Assembly: GCF_022012295.1 (NCBI RefSeq)
Contig: NZ_JAKLTN010000007.1
Coordinates: 1-64,000, forward strand
Length of the DNA stretch: 64,000 nucleotides
From: Dechloromonas hankyongensis
GTDB lineage: Bacteria; Pseudomonadota; Gammaproteobacteria; Burkholderiales; Rhodocyclaceae
Direction of reading: 5' to 3'
Every line of letters starts with the position of its first letter. Positions within the stretch are counted from its first letter, which is position 1. The position numbers were made by a program, and so were the translations under genes. The notes beneath the pieces were generated by a model that was given only the letters and a program-made list of their open reading frames with translations, had not been told where the DNA came from and did not search any database. Positions 33,605 through 41,465 of the stretch are shown here, in pieces.

Positions 33605-33628
33605 AAACCCCGGCTTCGGCCGGGGTTT
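33605..33628. terminator. Bidirectional terminator after tyrS
   Basis: Stem AAACCCCGG (33605-33613), loop CTTCGG, stem CCGGGGTTT (33620-33628), then GTTTTT rightward. The A-run at 33603-33607 gives a U-tract leftward too, serving the convergent small gene. Confidence 0.88.
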
Positions 33629-33647
33629 GTTTTTGGGGCGCTTCGGT

Positions 33648-33824
33648 TCAGTGACAGACGGTCTCTACCTGCTCCGGCGCCTCCACGACGCGAACTTCGC
33701 TGGTCGGATAGAGCTCGTGGGCGACATCGATCCACTCCTCGACCAGTTCTCCTTTTTCCTTCACGCCATCGACCAGCTGGAACCAGCCGCCATTCGGACT
33801 TTTAACTTCGATTGCTACAGACAT
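33648..33824 (-). CDS. Small acidic protein, 58 residues, unknown
   Basis: A soluble acidic protein: MSVAIEVKSPNGGWFQLVDGVKEKGELVEEWIDVAHELYPTSEV and a tail ending ETVCH. It predicts a short beta hairpin followed by a helix. I do not recognise the family. ATG 33824 is preceded by AGGG; a TTG two codons upstream is the alternative. Support: coding-like composition, convergent with tyrS across a shared bidirectional terminator, and a spacious leader up to the nemR operator. It could be a small regulator; no function is claimed. Confidence 0.55.
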   Translation of the reverse strand: MSVAIEVKSPNGGWFQLVDGVKEKGELVEEWIDVAHELYPTSEVRVVEAPEQVETVCH

Positions 33825-33957
33825 CTCCAAACCCTGCCTTTCGAATTATTGGTATGTCGAACATCTTAGTAAAACCAGCCAAAACCCTTTGTGAGAAAAG
33901 TCACGCCGGGGATTTCCGGACCCAAAAATGTGCCGTAAACGCCAATGCAAAAAACAC

Positions 33958-33972
33958 TAGACGACCGGTCTA
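33958..33972. promoter_or_regulatory. NemR-type operator 1 (before the repressor gene)
   Basis: TAGACGACCGGTCTA, with TAGAC/GTCTA arms around a 5-bp centre, lying 21 nt before the repressor ATG. An identical copy, and in fact an identical 23-bp block (33953-33975), lies before nemA. It matches the general form of NemR boxes (TAGAC..GTCTA). Confidence 0.85.
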
Positions 33973-33993
33973 ATCTATCCTAAACTGATTTCC

Positions 33994-34575
33994 ATGAACG
34001 CACGTCACGATACCCGTCAGCACATCCTCGAAACCGGCCACCGCATCATCGCGGGGAAGGGCTTCGCCAGTGTCGGCCTGAACGAAATCCTGACCACGGC
34101 CGGCGTACCCAAGGGTTCCTTCTACCATTACTTCGAATCCAAGGAGCAGTATGGGCAGGCCTTGCTGCAGGAGTATTTCGACAACTACCTGGCCGATCTC
34201 GACCAGTTGTTCGGCGCCGAGGCGGCTTCCGGACACGAGCGCCTGATGCGCTACTGGCAGCGCTGGCTGGGCAAGCAACTGGAAGCCTGCGCCGAGCAGA
34301 AATGCCTGGTCGTCAAGCTGGCCGGCGAAGTGGCGGACCTTTCCGACGCCATGCGCATCACGCTGCGCGACGGCACCGACCAGATCGTACGGCGCATCGC
34401 CCGGGTCATCGAGGCCGGCATCGCCGACGGCTCGGTGCCGCCGCTCGACCCGCAGATGAGCGCCCAGACGCTGTACCAGATGTGGCTGGGCGCCAGCCTG
34501 CTCGGCAAGCTGCACCGCGACACGGCGGCGCTGGAAACCGCCATGGTGTTCACCCGTAAGCTGCTATCGCGTTAA
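33994..34575 (+). CDS. nemR: TetR-family repressor, NemR-like
   Basis: A 193-residue repressor. The HTH (about 10-50) reads IIAGKGFASVGLNEILTTAGVPKGSFYHYFESKEQYG. The ligand domain has EACAEQKCLVVKLAGEVADLSDAMR: C104 in QKCLV.KLA lines up with the sensing Cys106 of E. coli NemR, which reacts with bleach, quinones and aldehydes. The repressor is expected to control itself and the downstream electrophile-detoxifying genes through the two identical operators. The final 35 residues form the dimer helices (QMSAQTLYQMWLGASLLGKLH). Confidence 0.88.
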   Translation: MNARHDTRQHILETGHRIIAGKGFASVGLNEILTTAGVPKGSFYHYFESKEQYGQALLQEYFDNYLADLDQLFGAEAASGHERLMRYWQRWLGKQLEACAEQKCLVVKLAGEVADLSDAMRITLRDGTDQIVRRIARVIEAGIADGSVPPLDPQMSAQTLYQMWLGASLLGKLHRDTAALETAMVFTRKLLSR

Positions 34576-34631
34576 ACGACTACCCCCAATAAGCGGCCGC
34601 CGATCCGGTGGCCATTTTTTGACCCCAACAC

Positions 34632-34646
34632 TAGACGACCGGTCTA
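34632..34646. promoter_or_regulatory. NemR-type operator 2 (before nemA)
   Basis: TAGACGACCGGTCTA again, identical to operator 1 and within the same 23-bp block (34627-34649), 34 nt ahead of the nemA ATG. The nemA SD AAGGAG lies between. The second operator means nemA can be induced as a separate unit from nemR. Confidence 0.85.
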
Positions 34647-34680
34647 ATCAAGCCATAAACCCCACCCCAAGGAGAAGCGC

Positions 34681-35766
34681 ATGAATACCCTGTTCGATCC
34701 GATCAAGATAGGCGACATCACCCTGGCCAACCGCATCGTGATGGCCCCGCTGACCCGCAACCGCGCCATCGAAGGCAACAAGCCCGGCCCGCTCACCGTC
34801 GAGTACTACCGTCAGCGCGCCAGCGCCGGCCTGATCGTCGCCGAGGCCAGCCCGATCAGCCCGACCGCCCAGGGCTACCTCGACACCCCGGGCATCTGGT
34901 CGGCCGAACAGGTGGAAGCCTGGAAGGCGGTGACCGGCGCCGTGCATGCCGAAGGCGGCAAGATCGTGCTGCAGATCTGGCACGTCGGCCGCATCTCGCA
35001 TACCTCGCTGCTGCCGGCCGGCGAAGTGCCGGTGTCGTCCACCGACAAGGCCGCCGACGCCTCGACCTTCACCCGCGACGGCTTCATCCCGGTGTCCAAG
35101 CCGCGCGCCCTGCGCGACGACGAAATTCCGGCGCTGATCGACGACTACCGCCGCGCCGCCCGCAACGCCATCGGAGCCGGCTTTGATGGCGTCGAAATCC
35201 ACGCCGCCAACACCTACCTGATCGAGCAGTTCCTGCGCGACAGCGTCAATGAGCGCAGCGGCCCGTATGGCGGCAGCGTCGAGAACCGTGCCCGCCTGCT
35301 GCTCGAGGTCACCAATGCCGTGATCGCTGAAATCGGCGCCGGCCGCACCGGCATCCGCCTCAGCCCGATGACCACCTTCACCGCGCCCCGCGACAGCAAT
35401 CCGCAGGCCACCTACGGCTACGTCGTCGACCAGCTGGCCCCGCTCGGCCTGGCCTACCTGCACATGATCGAAGGCGAAACCGGCGGCACCCGTGAACCGG
35501 AAGGCGCCCCGGCCTTCGACTACGCCGCGCTGCGCAGCCGCTTCCCCGGTGCCTGGATGGTCAATAACGGCTACACCAAGGAACTGGGCAAGCAAGCCGT
35601 CAGCGACCGCCTGGCCGACCTGGTCGCCTACGGCCGTCCGTTCATCAGCAACCCCGACCTCGTTCGCCGCCTGCGCGACGGTGCGCCATTGAACGAATTG
35701 CGCGCCGACAAGCTCTATGGAGGCGGCGCCGAGGGCTACACCGACTACCCGGCCCTGGCCGCCTAA
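34681..35766 (+). CDS. nemA: Old yellow enzyme family alkene reductase (N-ethylmaleimide reductase)
   Basis: A 361-residue FMN-dependent TIM barrel that reduces activated C=C bonds and nitro compounds with NADPH. Motifs: [15 protein letters not shown] (FMN phosphate/Thr site), [29 protein letters not shown], the substrate pair His-Ala-Ala-Asn ([35 protein letters not shown]), and [11 protein letters not shown]. The strong SD AAGGAG sits 7 nt before ATG 34681. It is the first structural gene under the NemR operator, followed by a DMT exporter, a luciferase-like oxidoreductase and an MFS exporter on the same strand. Confidence 0.95.
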   Translation: MNTLFDPIKIGDITLANRIVMAPLTRNRAIEGNKPGPLTVEYYRQRASAGLIVAEASPISPTAQGYLDTPGIWSAEQVEAWKAVTGAVHAEGGKIVLQIWHVGRISHTSLLPAGEVPVSSTDKAADASTFTRDGFIPVSKPRALRDDEIPALIDDYRRAARNAIGAGFDGVEIHAANTYLIEQFLRDSVNERSGPYGGSVENRARLLLEVTNAVIAEIGAGRTGIRLSPMTTFTAPRDSNPQATYGYVVDQLAPLGLAYLHMIEGETGGTREPEGAPAFDYAALRSRFPGAWMVNNGYTKELGKQAVSDRLADLVAYGRPFISNPDLVRRLRDGAPLNELRADKLYGGGAEGYTDYPALAA

Positions 35767-35786
35767 AAACAAAAACCCCAACCCCA

Positions 35787-35815
35787 GGCCGCGCACCGGA
35801 ATACCGGGCGCGGCC
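35787..35815 (+). other. GC-rich intercistronic hairpin between nemA and the exporter
   Basis: GGCCGCGC (35787-35794) pairs perfectly with GCGCGGCC (35808-35815), and CCGG pairs with CCGG inside, leaving an AATA loop. There is no T-run, so it is more likely an mRNA stability or processing element, or an attenuator lowering downstream expression. Confidence 0.6.
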
Positions 35816-35828
35816 AACAGAGAACAAC

Positions 35829-36746
35829 ATGAACGCTTACCGCCGCTGGTTGCCCGCCATCGCCCTCGCCGTCCTGTCCCTGACTTGGGGCTACACCTGG
35901 GTGCTGGCCAAGCAGGGCCTGGCCTATGCGCCGCCCTTCACCTTCGCCGCCGAACGCTGCGTCGGCGGCGCCCTGGCGCTGCTCGTCGCCCTCAAGCTGA
36001 CCGGCCGGCGGCTGACCATGGTCGCCCCCTTGCAGACCATCGGCATCGGCCTGACCCAGGTCGCCGGCTTCATGATCTTCCAGACCTGGGCGCTGGTCGA
36101 AGGCGGCCCGGGCAAGACCGCCGTGCTCATCTTCACCATGCCTATCTGGACCCTGCTGCTGGCCTGGCCGCTGCTCGGCGAACGGGTGCGCGGCAAGCAG
36201 TGGCTGGCCGCCGCCAGCACGCTGACCGGCCTGCTGCTGATCATCGAGCCGTGGGACATGCACGCCAGCCTGTTCAGCAAGTTCCTCGGCCTCACCGCCG
36301 CCCTGTGCTGGGCCAGCGGCACCATCCTGATCAAGCGCCTGCGCGCCACGACGCCGGTCGACCTGCTCACCCTGACCGCCTGGCAGATGATCCTCGGCGC
36401 CGTGCCGCTGGTCCTCCTCGCCCTCATCGTGCCCGAACCGGCGACGAACTGGACGCCGTCCTACGCCGGCATCCTGCTCTTCATGTCGGTGGCCAGCACG
36501 GCCATGTGCTGGTGGCTGTGGATCTACATCCTCGACCGTGTGCCGGCCTGGGAAGCCAGCCTGTCGGTGCTCGGCACGCCGGTCGTCGCCATCCTGTCGT
36601 CGCGCCTGACCTTCGGCGAATCGTTCAAGGGTACCGAGATCACCGGCATCCTGCTCATCGGCGGCGGCCTCGCCCTGCTCTCGCTGCTCGGCTGGGCGGC
36701 CAGCCGACGCCAAGCCGCCCCCATCGCCGCCCGGGAAAGCGCATGA
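35829..36746 (+). CDS. EamA/DMT-superfamily transporter
   Basis: A 305-residue membrane protein with ten predicted helices in two EamA repeats: [25 protein letters not shown] at the N-terminus, [28 protein letters not shown] (the P..W...E loop after helix 4), and [19 protein letters not shown] in the second repeat. DMT exporters move small metabolites or drugs. Placement inside the nemR regulon suggests efflux of electrophiles or their products; this is inference. Its stop overlaps the next ATG by 4 nt. Confidence 0.9.
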   Translation: MNAYRRWLPAIALAVLSLTWGYTWVLAKQGLAYAPPFTFAAERCVGGALALLVALKLTGRRLTMVAPLQTIGIGLTQVAGFMIFQTWALVEGGPGKTAVLIFTMPIWTLLLAWPLLGERVRGKQWLAAASTLTGLLLIIEPWDMHASLFSKFLGLTAALCWASGTILIKRLRATTPVDLLTLTAWQMILGAVPLVLLALIVPEPATNWTPSYAGILLFMSVASTAMCWWLWIYILDRVPAWEASLSVLGTPVVAILSSRLTFGESFKGTEITGILLIGGGLALLSLLGWAASRRQAAPIAARESA

Positions 36747-37747
36747 ATCCGCTCGCCAAGCTCAAACTTTCCATGCTCGACCTGGTCGCCATCCGCGAAG
36801 GCGGCACGGTGGCCGACGCGCTGGCCATTTCGCTGCGCACCGCCCGCCATGTCGAGGCGCTCGGCTACACCCGCTACTGGCTGGCCGAGCACCACAACAT
36901 GCCGGGTATCGCCAGTTCGGCCACTGCCGTGCTGGTCGGCCACATCGCCGGCAACACGCAGCGCATCCGCGTCGGCTCGGGCGGCATCATGCTGCCCAAC
37001 CACGCGCCGCTGGTCGTCGCCGAAGCCTTCGGCACGCTGGCCGAGCTCTACCCCGGCCGCATCGACCTCGGCCTCGGCCGCGCCCCCGGCACCGATGGCC
37101 TGACCATGCGCGCCCTGCGCCGCGACCGCATCGAAACGGAAGCCGATTTCCCGCGCGACGTCGCCGAACTGCAACGCCTGCTCGGCCCCCGCCAGGCGGA
37201 CCAGCAGGTCGTCGCCGTCCCCGGCGCCGGCACCGAAGTGCCGATCTGGCTGCTCGGCTCCAGTCTGTTCTCGGCCCGCCTGGCGGCCGAACGCGGCCTG
37301 GCCTACGCCTTCGCCTCGCACTTCGCCCCGGCCCTGCTGCTGCAAGCCATCGAAATCTACCGGCACAACTTCAAGCCGTCGGCCAAGCTGGACAAACCCT
37401 ACGTCATCATCGGCGTCCCGGTCATCGCGGCGCCGACCGATGAAGAAGCGGGTTACCTCGCCACCAGCGCCTTCCAGCGCGTGCTCGGCATCCTGCGCGG
37501 CGACCGCCGCCCGCTGCCGCCGCCGGTCGAGGGCTATGTCGAATCCCTGCACCCGCAGGAACGCGCCGGCATCGCCGATTTCCTCGGCGCTGCGGTGATC
37601 GGCAGCCCGGAAACCGTGCGCGACGGCCTGCGCGAGCTGCACGCCGCCACCGGCGCCGACGAAATGATGTTCGTCAGCGACGTTTTCGACCCCGAACTGC
37701 GCCTGCGTTCGCTGGACATCGCCACCCAAGCCTGCTGGCAGCCCTGA
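36743..37747 (+). CDS. LLM-class flavin-dependent oxidoreductase (luciferase-like)
   Basis: A 334-residue bacterial-luciferase-like monooxygenase fold: [105 protein letters not shown] are diagnostic of this subgroup (as in YhbW). It uses FMNH2, often from a separate reductase, on an unknown substrate. ATG 36743 overlaps the exporter stop by 4 nt; the stretch of open frame before it is a shadow of the exporter. Confidence 0.92.
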   Translation: MNPLAKLKLSMLDLVAIREGGTVADALAISLRTARHVEALGYTRYWLAEHHNMPGIASSATAVLVGHIAGNTQRIRVGSGGIMLPNHAPLVVAEAFGTLAELYPGRIDLGLGRAPGTDGLTMRALRRDRIETEADFPRDVAELQRLLGPRQADQQVVAVPGAGTEVPIWLLGSSLFSARLAAERGLAYAFASHFAPALLLQAIEIYRHNFKPSAKLDKPYVIIGVPVIAAPTDEEAGYLATSAFQRVLGILRGDRRPLPPPVEGYVESLHPQERAGIADFLGAAVIGSPETVRDGLRELHAATGADEMMFVSDVFDPELRLRSLDIATQACWQP

Positions 37748-37761
37748 ACCCGACCTGACCC

Positions 37762-38961
37762 ATGCCCGAAGCCCCGGACGCCCAACACCGCCGTGCCGTC
37801 ATGCTGCTCTCCGTCGCCGCCTTCGCCAGCGCGGCGGCGGCGCGCCTGTGCGACCCCTTGTTGCCCGACCTCGCCCGCAGCTTCGCGACCACCCCGACCG
37901 CCGCCGCCTCGGTCATCTCGTCGTTCGCCATCGCCTACGGCCTGACCCAGGCCCTGTTCGGCCCGCTCGGCGACCGCCTCGGCAAATACCGCCTGATCGC
38001 CCTGACTACCCTGCTCAGCACGCTCGGCGCCCTCGGCTCGGCACTCGCCTGGTCGCTCGACGCGCTGGTCGTCGCGCGCATCCTGCTCGGCGCCACGGCA
38101 GCCGGCATCATCCCGCTGTCCATGGCGTGGATCGGCGACACCGTGCATTACGAACAACGGCAGGCGACGCTGGCCCGCTTCATGGGCGGGCAGATCCTCG
38201 GCGCCATCGGCGGCCAGTTCATCGGCGGCGTCTTCGCCGACACCCTCGGCTGGCGCTGGGCCTTCGCCTTCCTGGCCACGCTATATCTGGTCATCGGCAC
38301 CATCGTCCTACTCGAATCGCGCGCCAACCCGAGCACCCATCACCGCCATGCCGATACGCGCCGCCAGGGCATCATCGCCCAGGCGGCACAGGTCTTCGCC
38401 CAACCGTGGGCGCGGGTCATCCTGAGCATCGTCTTCCTTGAAGGCATGCTGGTTTTCGGCGCGCTGGCCTTCGTGCCCTCCTACCTGCACGAGCGCTTCG
38501 GCCTGAGCCTGACCATGGCCGGCGCCGCCATGGCCTTCTTCGGCATCGGCGGCCTGACCTACATCCTCGCCGCCCGCCATTTCGTCCGCCGCCTCGGCGA
38601 AGTCGGGCTGGCCACCGGCGGCGGCATCCTCATTGCGCTGGGCTGGGGAATGCTCGCCTGGGGTGCCAGTTGGCTATGGGCCTTGCCCGCCAGCTATTTC
38701 GTCGGGCTTGGTTTCTACATGCTGCACAACACCCTGCAGACCAACGCCACCCAGATGGCCCCCGCCGTGCGCGGCACCGCCGTCTCCCTCTTCGCCTCCA
38801 GCTTCTTCCTCGGCCAGTCGCTCGGCGTCATGCTTGCCGCCCGCATCCTCGCCGTTTCCGGCATCGTCCCCATGCTGCTCATCGCCGCCGCCGGCACGCC
38901 GCTGGTCGGGGGTGCGCTGGCCTCGCTGCTGGTCAGACACCACCGTACGCAAGCGGCCTGA
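37762..38961 (+). CDS. MFS transporter
   Basis: A 399-residue, 12-helix major facilitator. The loop 2-3 motif appears as GPLGDRLGKYR, with RILLGATAAGIIPLSMAWIGD for helix 4 and 5, as in drug/H+ antiporters. It starts 14 nt after the oxidoreductase stop and closes the nemA-led cluster. Substrate unknown; efflux of toxic electrophiles is an inference from the regulon. The 217 nt after it hold no gene and lead to the FeeM-like unit. Confidence 0.9.
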   Translation: MPEAPDAQHRRAVMLLSVAAFASAAAARLCDPLLPDLARSFATTPTAAASVISSFAIAYGLTQALFGPLGDRLGKYRLIALTTLLSTLGALGSALAWSLDALVVARILLGATAAGIIPLSMAWIGDTVHYEQRQATLARFMGGQILGAIGGQFIGGVFADTLGWRWAFAFLATLYLVIGTIVLLESRANPSTHHRHADTRRQGIIAQAAQVFAQPWARVILSIVFLEGMLVFGALAFVPSYLHERFGLSLTMAGAAMAFFGIGGLTYILAARHFVRRLGEVGLATGGGILIALGWGMLAWGASWLWALPASYFVGLGFYMLHNTLQTNATQMAPAVRGTAVSLFASSFFLGQSLGVMLAARILAVSGIVPMLLIAAAGTPLVGGALASLLVRHHRTQAA

Positions 38962-39075
38962 AACCGACTACGGCCGCCGTTCGGTCCCCGCCCGCCGGCG
39001 CTCAACGCGCAAGCGGCGGTTACGCCCATCGTTTTTCCATTGCGGCCGGTGCCTGATGTAGTACATTTGTCCGAC

Positions 39076-39122
39076 CCATGGAGGGGGAGATATCCTGCGC
39101 CAAGAGGATCACCCTCCCATGG
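39076..39122 (+). promoter_or_regulatory. Structured leader before the FeeM-like gene
   Basis: CCATGGAGGG (39076-39085) pairs with CCCTCCCATGG (39112-39122) with one bulged base, and ATCCT (39092-39096) pairs with AGGAT (39105-39109) inside, forming a two-part stem. A small dyad ATGTA-G-TACAT lies just upstream (39056-39066). The structure ends 56 nt before the chosen start codon. It does not match a riboswitch class that I know. Confidence 0.45.
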
Positions 39123-39178
39123 CGTGCGGTACAGCAGCACATTACCTTGGCGCCATGCGAGTGGAGAGGGAGACGAAA

Positions 39179-40186
39179 ATGCTGCGTGCGGAACGAACAG
39201 AATCGTCGGTGCTGTCTGAGAATTCCACTCAGGAAATCTCCGGAAAAGCGAACGTTTATCAGCTCCACAACGGATATCCGGCGAGGCTCCATTCGTCTCC
39301 GGAATTCGACCCGGCGCCAAGCAAGCGGCTGGTCCTGAAGATCGCCGAAAGCAAGGAAGAACTCGAAGCCTGCTTCTCGGTGCTGCACGATGCCTACGTC
39401 GAAAGCGGTTTCATGCGGCCCGATCCGTCGGGCATGCGGGTAACGCTCTACCACGCCCTGCCCAGCACGACGACCCTGTGCGCCAAGTACGACGGCCGGG
39501 TGGTCGGTACCGTATCGCTGATCCGCCAAAATGCCCTTGGCTTCCCGTTGCAAAGCATCTTCGACCTCAGCGCCGTACGCGAAAAAGGTGGCCAGATCGC
39601 CGAAGTGTCGGCCCTCGCCATCCATTCCAAATTCCGGCGAACCAGCGGCAGCATTCTGTTTCCGCTGTTGAAACTTGTCTGCGAATACTGCGAGACCGTC
39701 GTCGACGTCCGCCACCTGGTCATTGCCGTCAATCCGCGCCATATCGAGATCTATGAATCGATGCTGTTTTTCCGGCGGCTGACGATGACCGTTGTCGAAA
39801 ACTACGATTTCGCCAATGGTGCGGCAGCCGTTGGCGCCACGCTGGATATTTGGCAGGCGAAGGAGGATTTCCGCCAACACTACGATTCGAAACCGGCCAG
39901 CAGCAACCTTTACGCCTACTTCACGCAGCTCAAATTGCCGAACATCGAGCTACCAGAGCATAGTGCCGGCAACGGCGATCCCGTACTGACACCTGAACTA
40001 CTCGATTACTTCTTCAATGTACGGACACGAACCTTCGACAATCTGTCCGCACACACGAAGGCGATACTGCACGCCATCTACCATAGTCCGGAGTACAGGG
40101 AGGTATTGCCTTCACTGTCTGGCCGGCTGGCTCGGGTGCATAACAACTCGCGGATCATGGGGGAAAGGAAACGGCTTTTGCCTTGA
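39179..40186 (+). CDS. FeeM-like long-chain N-acyl amino acid synthase
   Basis: A 335-residue GNAT-fold protein resembling N-acyl amino acid synthases (FeeM) and acyl-homoserine-lactone synthases: LVLKIAESKEELEACFSVLHDAYVESGFMRPDPSGMRVTLYHALPSTTTLCAKYDGRVVGTVSL, IFDLSAVREKGGQIAEVSALAIHSKFRR, and HLVIAVNPRHIEIYESMLFFRR. The E-V-S-x-L-A-I core is the active-site strand. Family members acylate an amino acid from acyl-ACP. In betaproteobacteria such genes often accompany exosortase/PEP-CTERM systems, none of which is seen here. ATG 39179 has GAGGGAG upstream; two in-frame ATGs (39119, 39155) are earlier but 39119 lies in the leader hairpin. Confidence 0.78.
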   Translation: MLRAERTESSVLSENSTQEISGKANVYQLHNGYPARLHSSPEFDPAPSKRLVLKIAESKEELEACFSVLHDAYVESGFMRPDPSGMRVTLYHALPSTTTLCAKYDGRVVGTVSLIRQNALGFPLQSIFDLSAVREKGGQIAEVSALAIHSKFRRTSGSILFPLLKLVCEYCETVVDVRHLVIAVNPRHIEIYESMLFFRRLTMTVVENYDFANGAAAVGATLDIWQAKEDFRQHYDSKPASSNLYAYFTQLKLPNIELPEHSAGNGDPVLTPELLDYFFNVRTRTFDNLSAHTKAILHAIYHSPEYREVLPSLSGRLARVHNNSRIMGERKRLLP

Positions 40187-40468
40187 GCATTGCCTTCCTC
40201 GCTGTGCACAGCATGTTGCTGGTCGGAGTTGCGCAGACCAAGATGCTCCCGAGATACCACGGCAAACAGCTGATTTGATCCCGCTTGACCACAATAGCGT
40301 GCAAAAACCAATCGCTCTCGACGATCAATGGCCCATTACGGCCAAGGCAGATACCATCCATATGGCATAACACAAAGTCAATTTCTGAATATCCAGTTTG
40401 TGTTTCGTCAGATGGCGGGAATTTTCGTCACCTCAGTGTTGCTTAAACGGACCACCAACAACATTAAG

Positions 40469-40930
40469 ATGACAAGTCTCCCCAAAATAAGAATCGCATC
40501 GACAAACGATGCCACAGCTATTGCCGAATTGATTTACTCAACCTCGCTTGCTTGCTGCTTTACGCCTGAGCAACCGTGCCCCGAGTGGTTTAAGGCGAGC
40601 GTGGCCCCGACCGAAATTGCAAAACAACTCAGCTCAGAACAGATCGCTTGGTTGGTGGCCGAAGAAAATCAATCGCTGGCTGGGGTTCTGGCAGTGAGCG
40701 ACAAGAGCCACGTTAAGTATTTTTTTGTTCGCCCAACCCATCAAAAAACAGGCCTTGGAAAACGGTTATGGCAATTTGCTTCGAGTAATGAATTGCTAAA
40801 CAAGTCAGTTACAGTTCGCTTGTCGCTCGTTGCTGTTCCTGTTTATGAACGACTTGGCTTCAAGGCCACCGAGCCTGCGAAAGCATTTAACGGCATGCCC
40901 TATCAAGCCATGCTGGCAATCTACGCGTGA
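40469..40930 (+). CDS. GNAT-family N-acetyltransferase
   Basis: A 153-residue acetyltransferase: IRIASTNDATAIAELIYSTSLACCF at the start, WLVAEENQSLAGVLAVSD strand, VKYFFVRPTHQKTGLGKRLWQFA (acetyl-CoA loop Q-x-x-G-L-G-K), and VPVYERLGF. The substrate is unknown. The gene and the 282 nt before it (40187-40468, no gene seen) are visibly richer in A and T than the flanks, with codon choice unlike neighbours, so recent transfer is likely. ATG 40469 is the first Met of the domain; the longer open frame lies in non-coding DNA. No attC or insertion sequence ends were found. Confidence 0.85.
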   Translation: MTSLPKIRIASTNDATAIAELIYSTSLACCFTPEQPCPEWFKASVAPTEIAKQLSSEQIAWLVAEENQSLAGVLAVSDKSHVKYFFVRPTHQKTGLGKRLWQFASSNELLNKSVTVRLSLVAVPVYERLGFKATEPAKAFNGMPYQAMLAIYA

Positions 40931-40957
40931 TCCGCCATTCCACCGGAGTAAGCACCA

Positions 40958-41431
40958 ATGTCCCGCGACGCAAAATTCAAGGAAGAAGCCACCGCCCTTG
41001 GCTATAGCTTCGACGGCCAAATCAAGGTTGGCGGCAATTACATGCCCTTGGTTCGGGACGGCAATCGCATCTACATCAGCGGCCAGATTCCGCGCGTCGA
41101 TAACGAGGTGGTGGTTACCGGCGCCGCCGGCGAGCAGACCGATCTGGCGCGCGCCCAGCTTGGGGCGAAGATATGCGTCATGCGGGCGCTGGCGCTACTG
41201 CAGCGTTCGCTGGGCAGCCTGGAGCGGGTGAAGGCCATTCCGAGCATTTCCGTTTTTGTGCAATCGTCCCGGGACTTCACGCAGCAGAGCGAGGTGGCCG
41301 ATGGGGCGTCCGAGCTGCTGTTCAAGATCCTCGGCCCAGCTGCCGGGGCGCACACGCGTACTTCGGTGGGAGTATTTCAGCTGCCCAAGAACGCCACGGT
41401 CGAGATTTCGCTGATCGCCACCGTGGAATAG
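40958..41431 (+). CDS. RidA/YjgF-family protein
   Basis: A 157-residue protein of the RidA superfamily, in the longer YjgF-like subgroup: MPLVRDGNRIYISGQIPRVDNEVV, LGAKICVMRALALLQRSLGSLERV, and RTSVGVFQLPKNATVEISLIATVE, with the conserved Arg before SVGV binding the carboxylate. RidA enzymes hydrolyse reactive imines or enamines made by PLP enzymes. SD CCGGAG precedes ATG 40958. It may share a transcript with the GNAT gene 27 nt upstream, though GC content returns to normal here. Confidence 0.9.
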   Translation: MSRDAKFKEEATALGYSFDGQIKVGGNYMPLVRDGNRIYISGQIPRVDNEVVVTGAAGEQTDLARAQLGAKICVMRALALLQRSLGSLERVKAIPSISVFVQSSRDFTQQSEVADGASELLFKILGPAAGAHTRTSVGVFQLPKNATVEISLIATVE

Positions 41432-41465
41432 GCCAGCCGGAATCGGAAGCGCCCGGCCGTCAGCA

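Noticed and set aside
40187..40468. Transposase relic or attC site before the GNAT gene
   Set aside because: Short frames on both strands show no transposase motif, and no attC-like dyad or terminal repeats were found.
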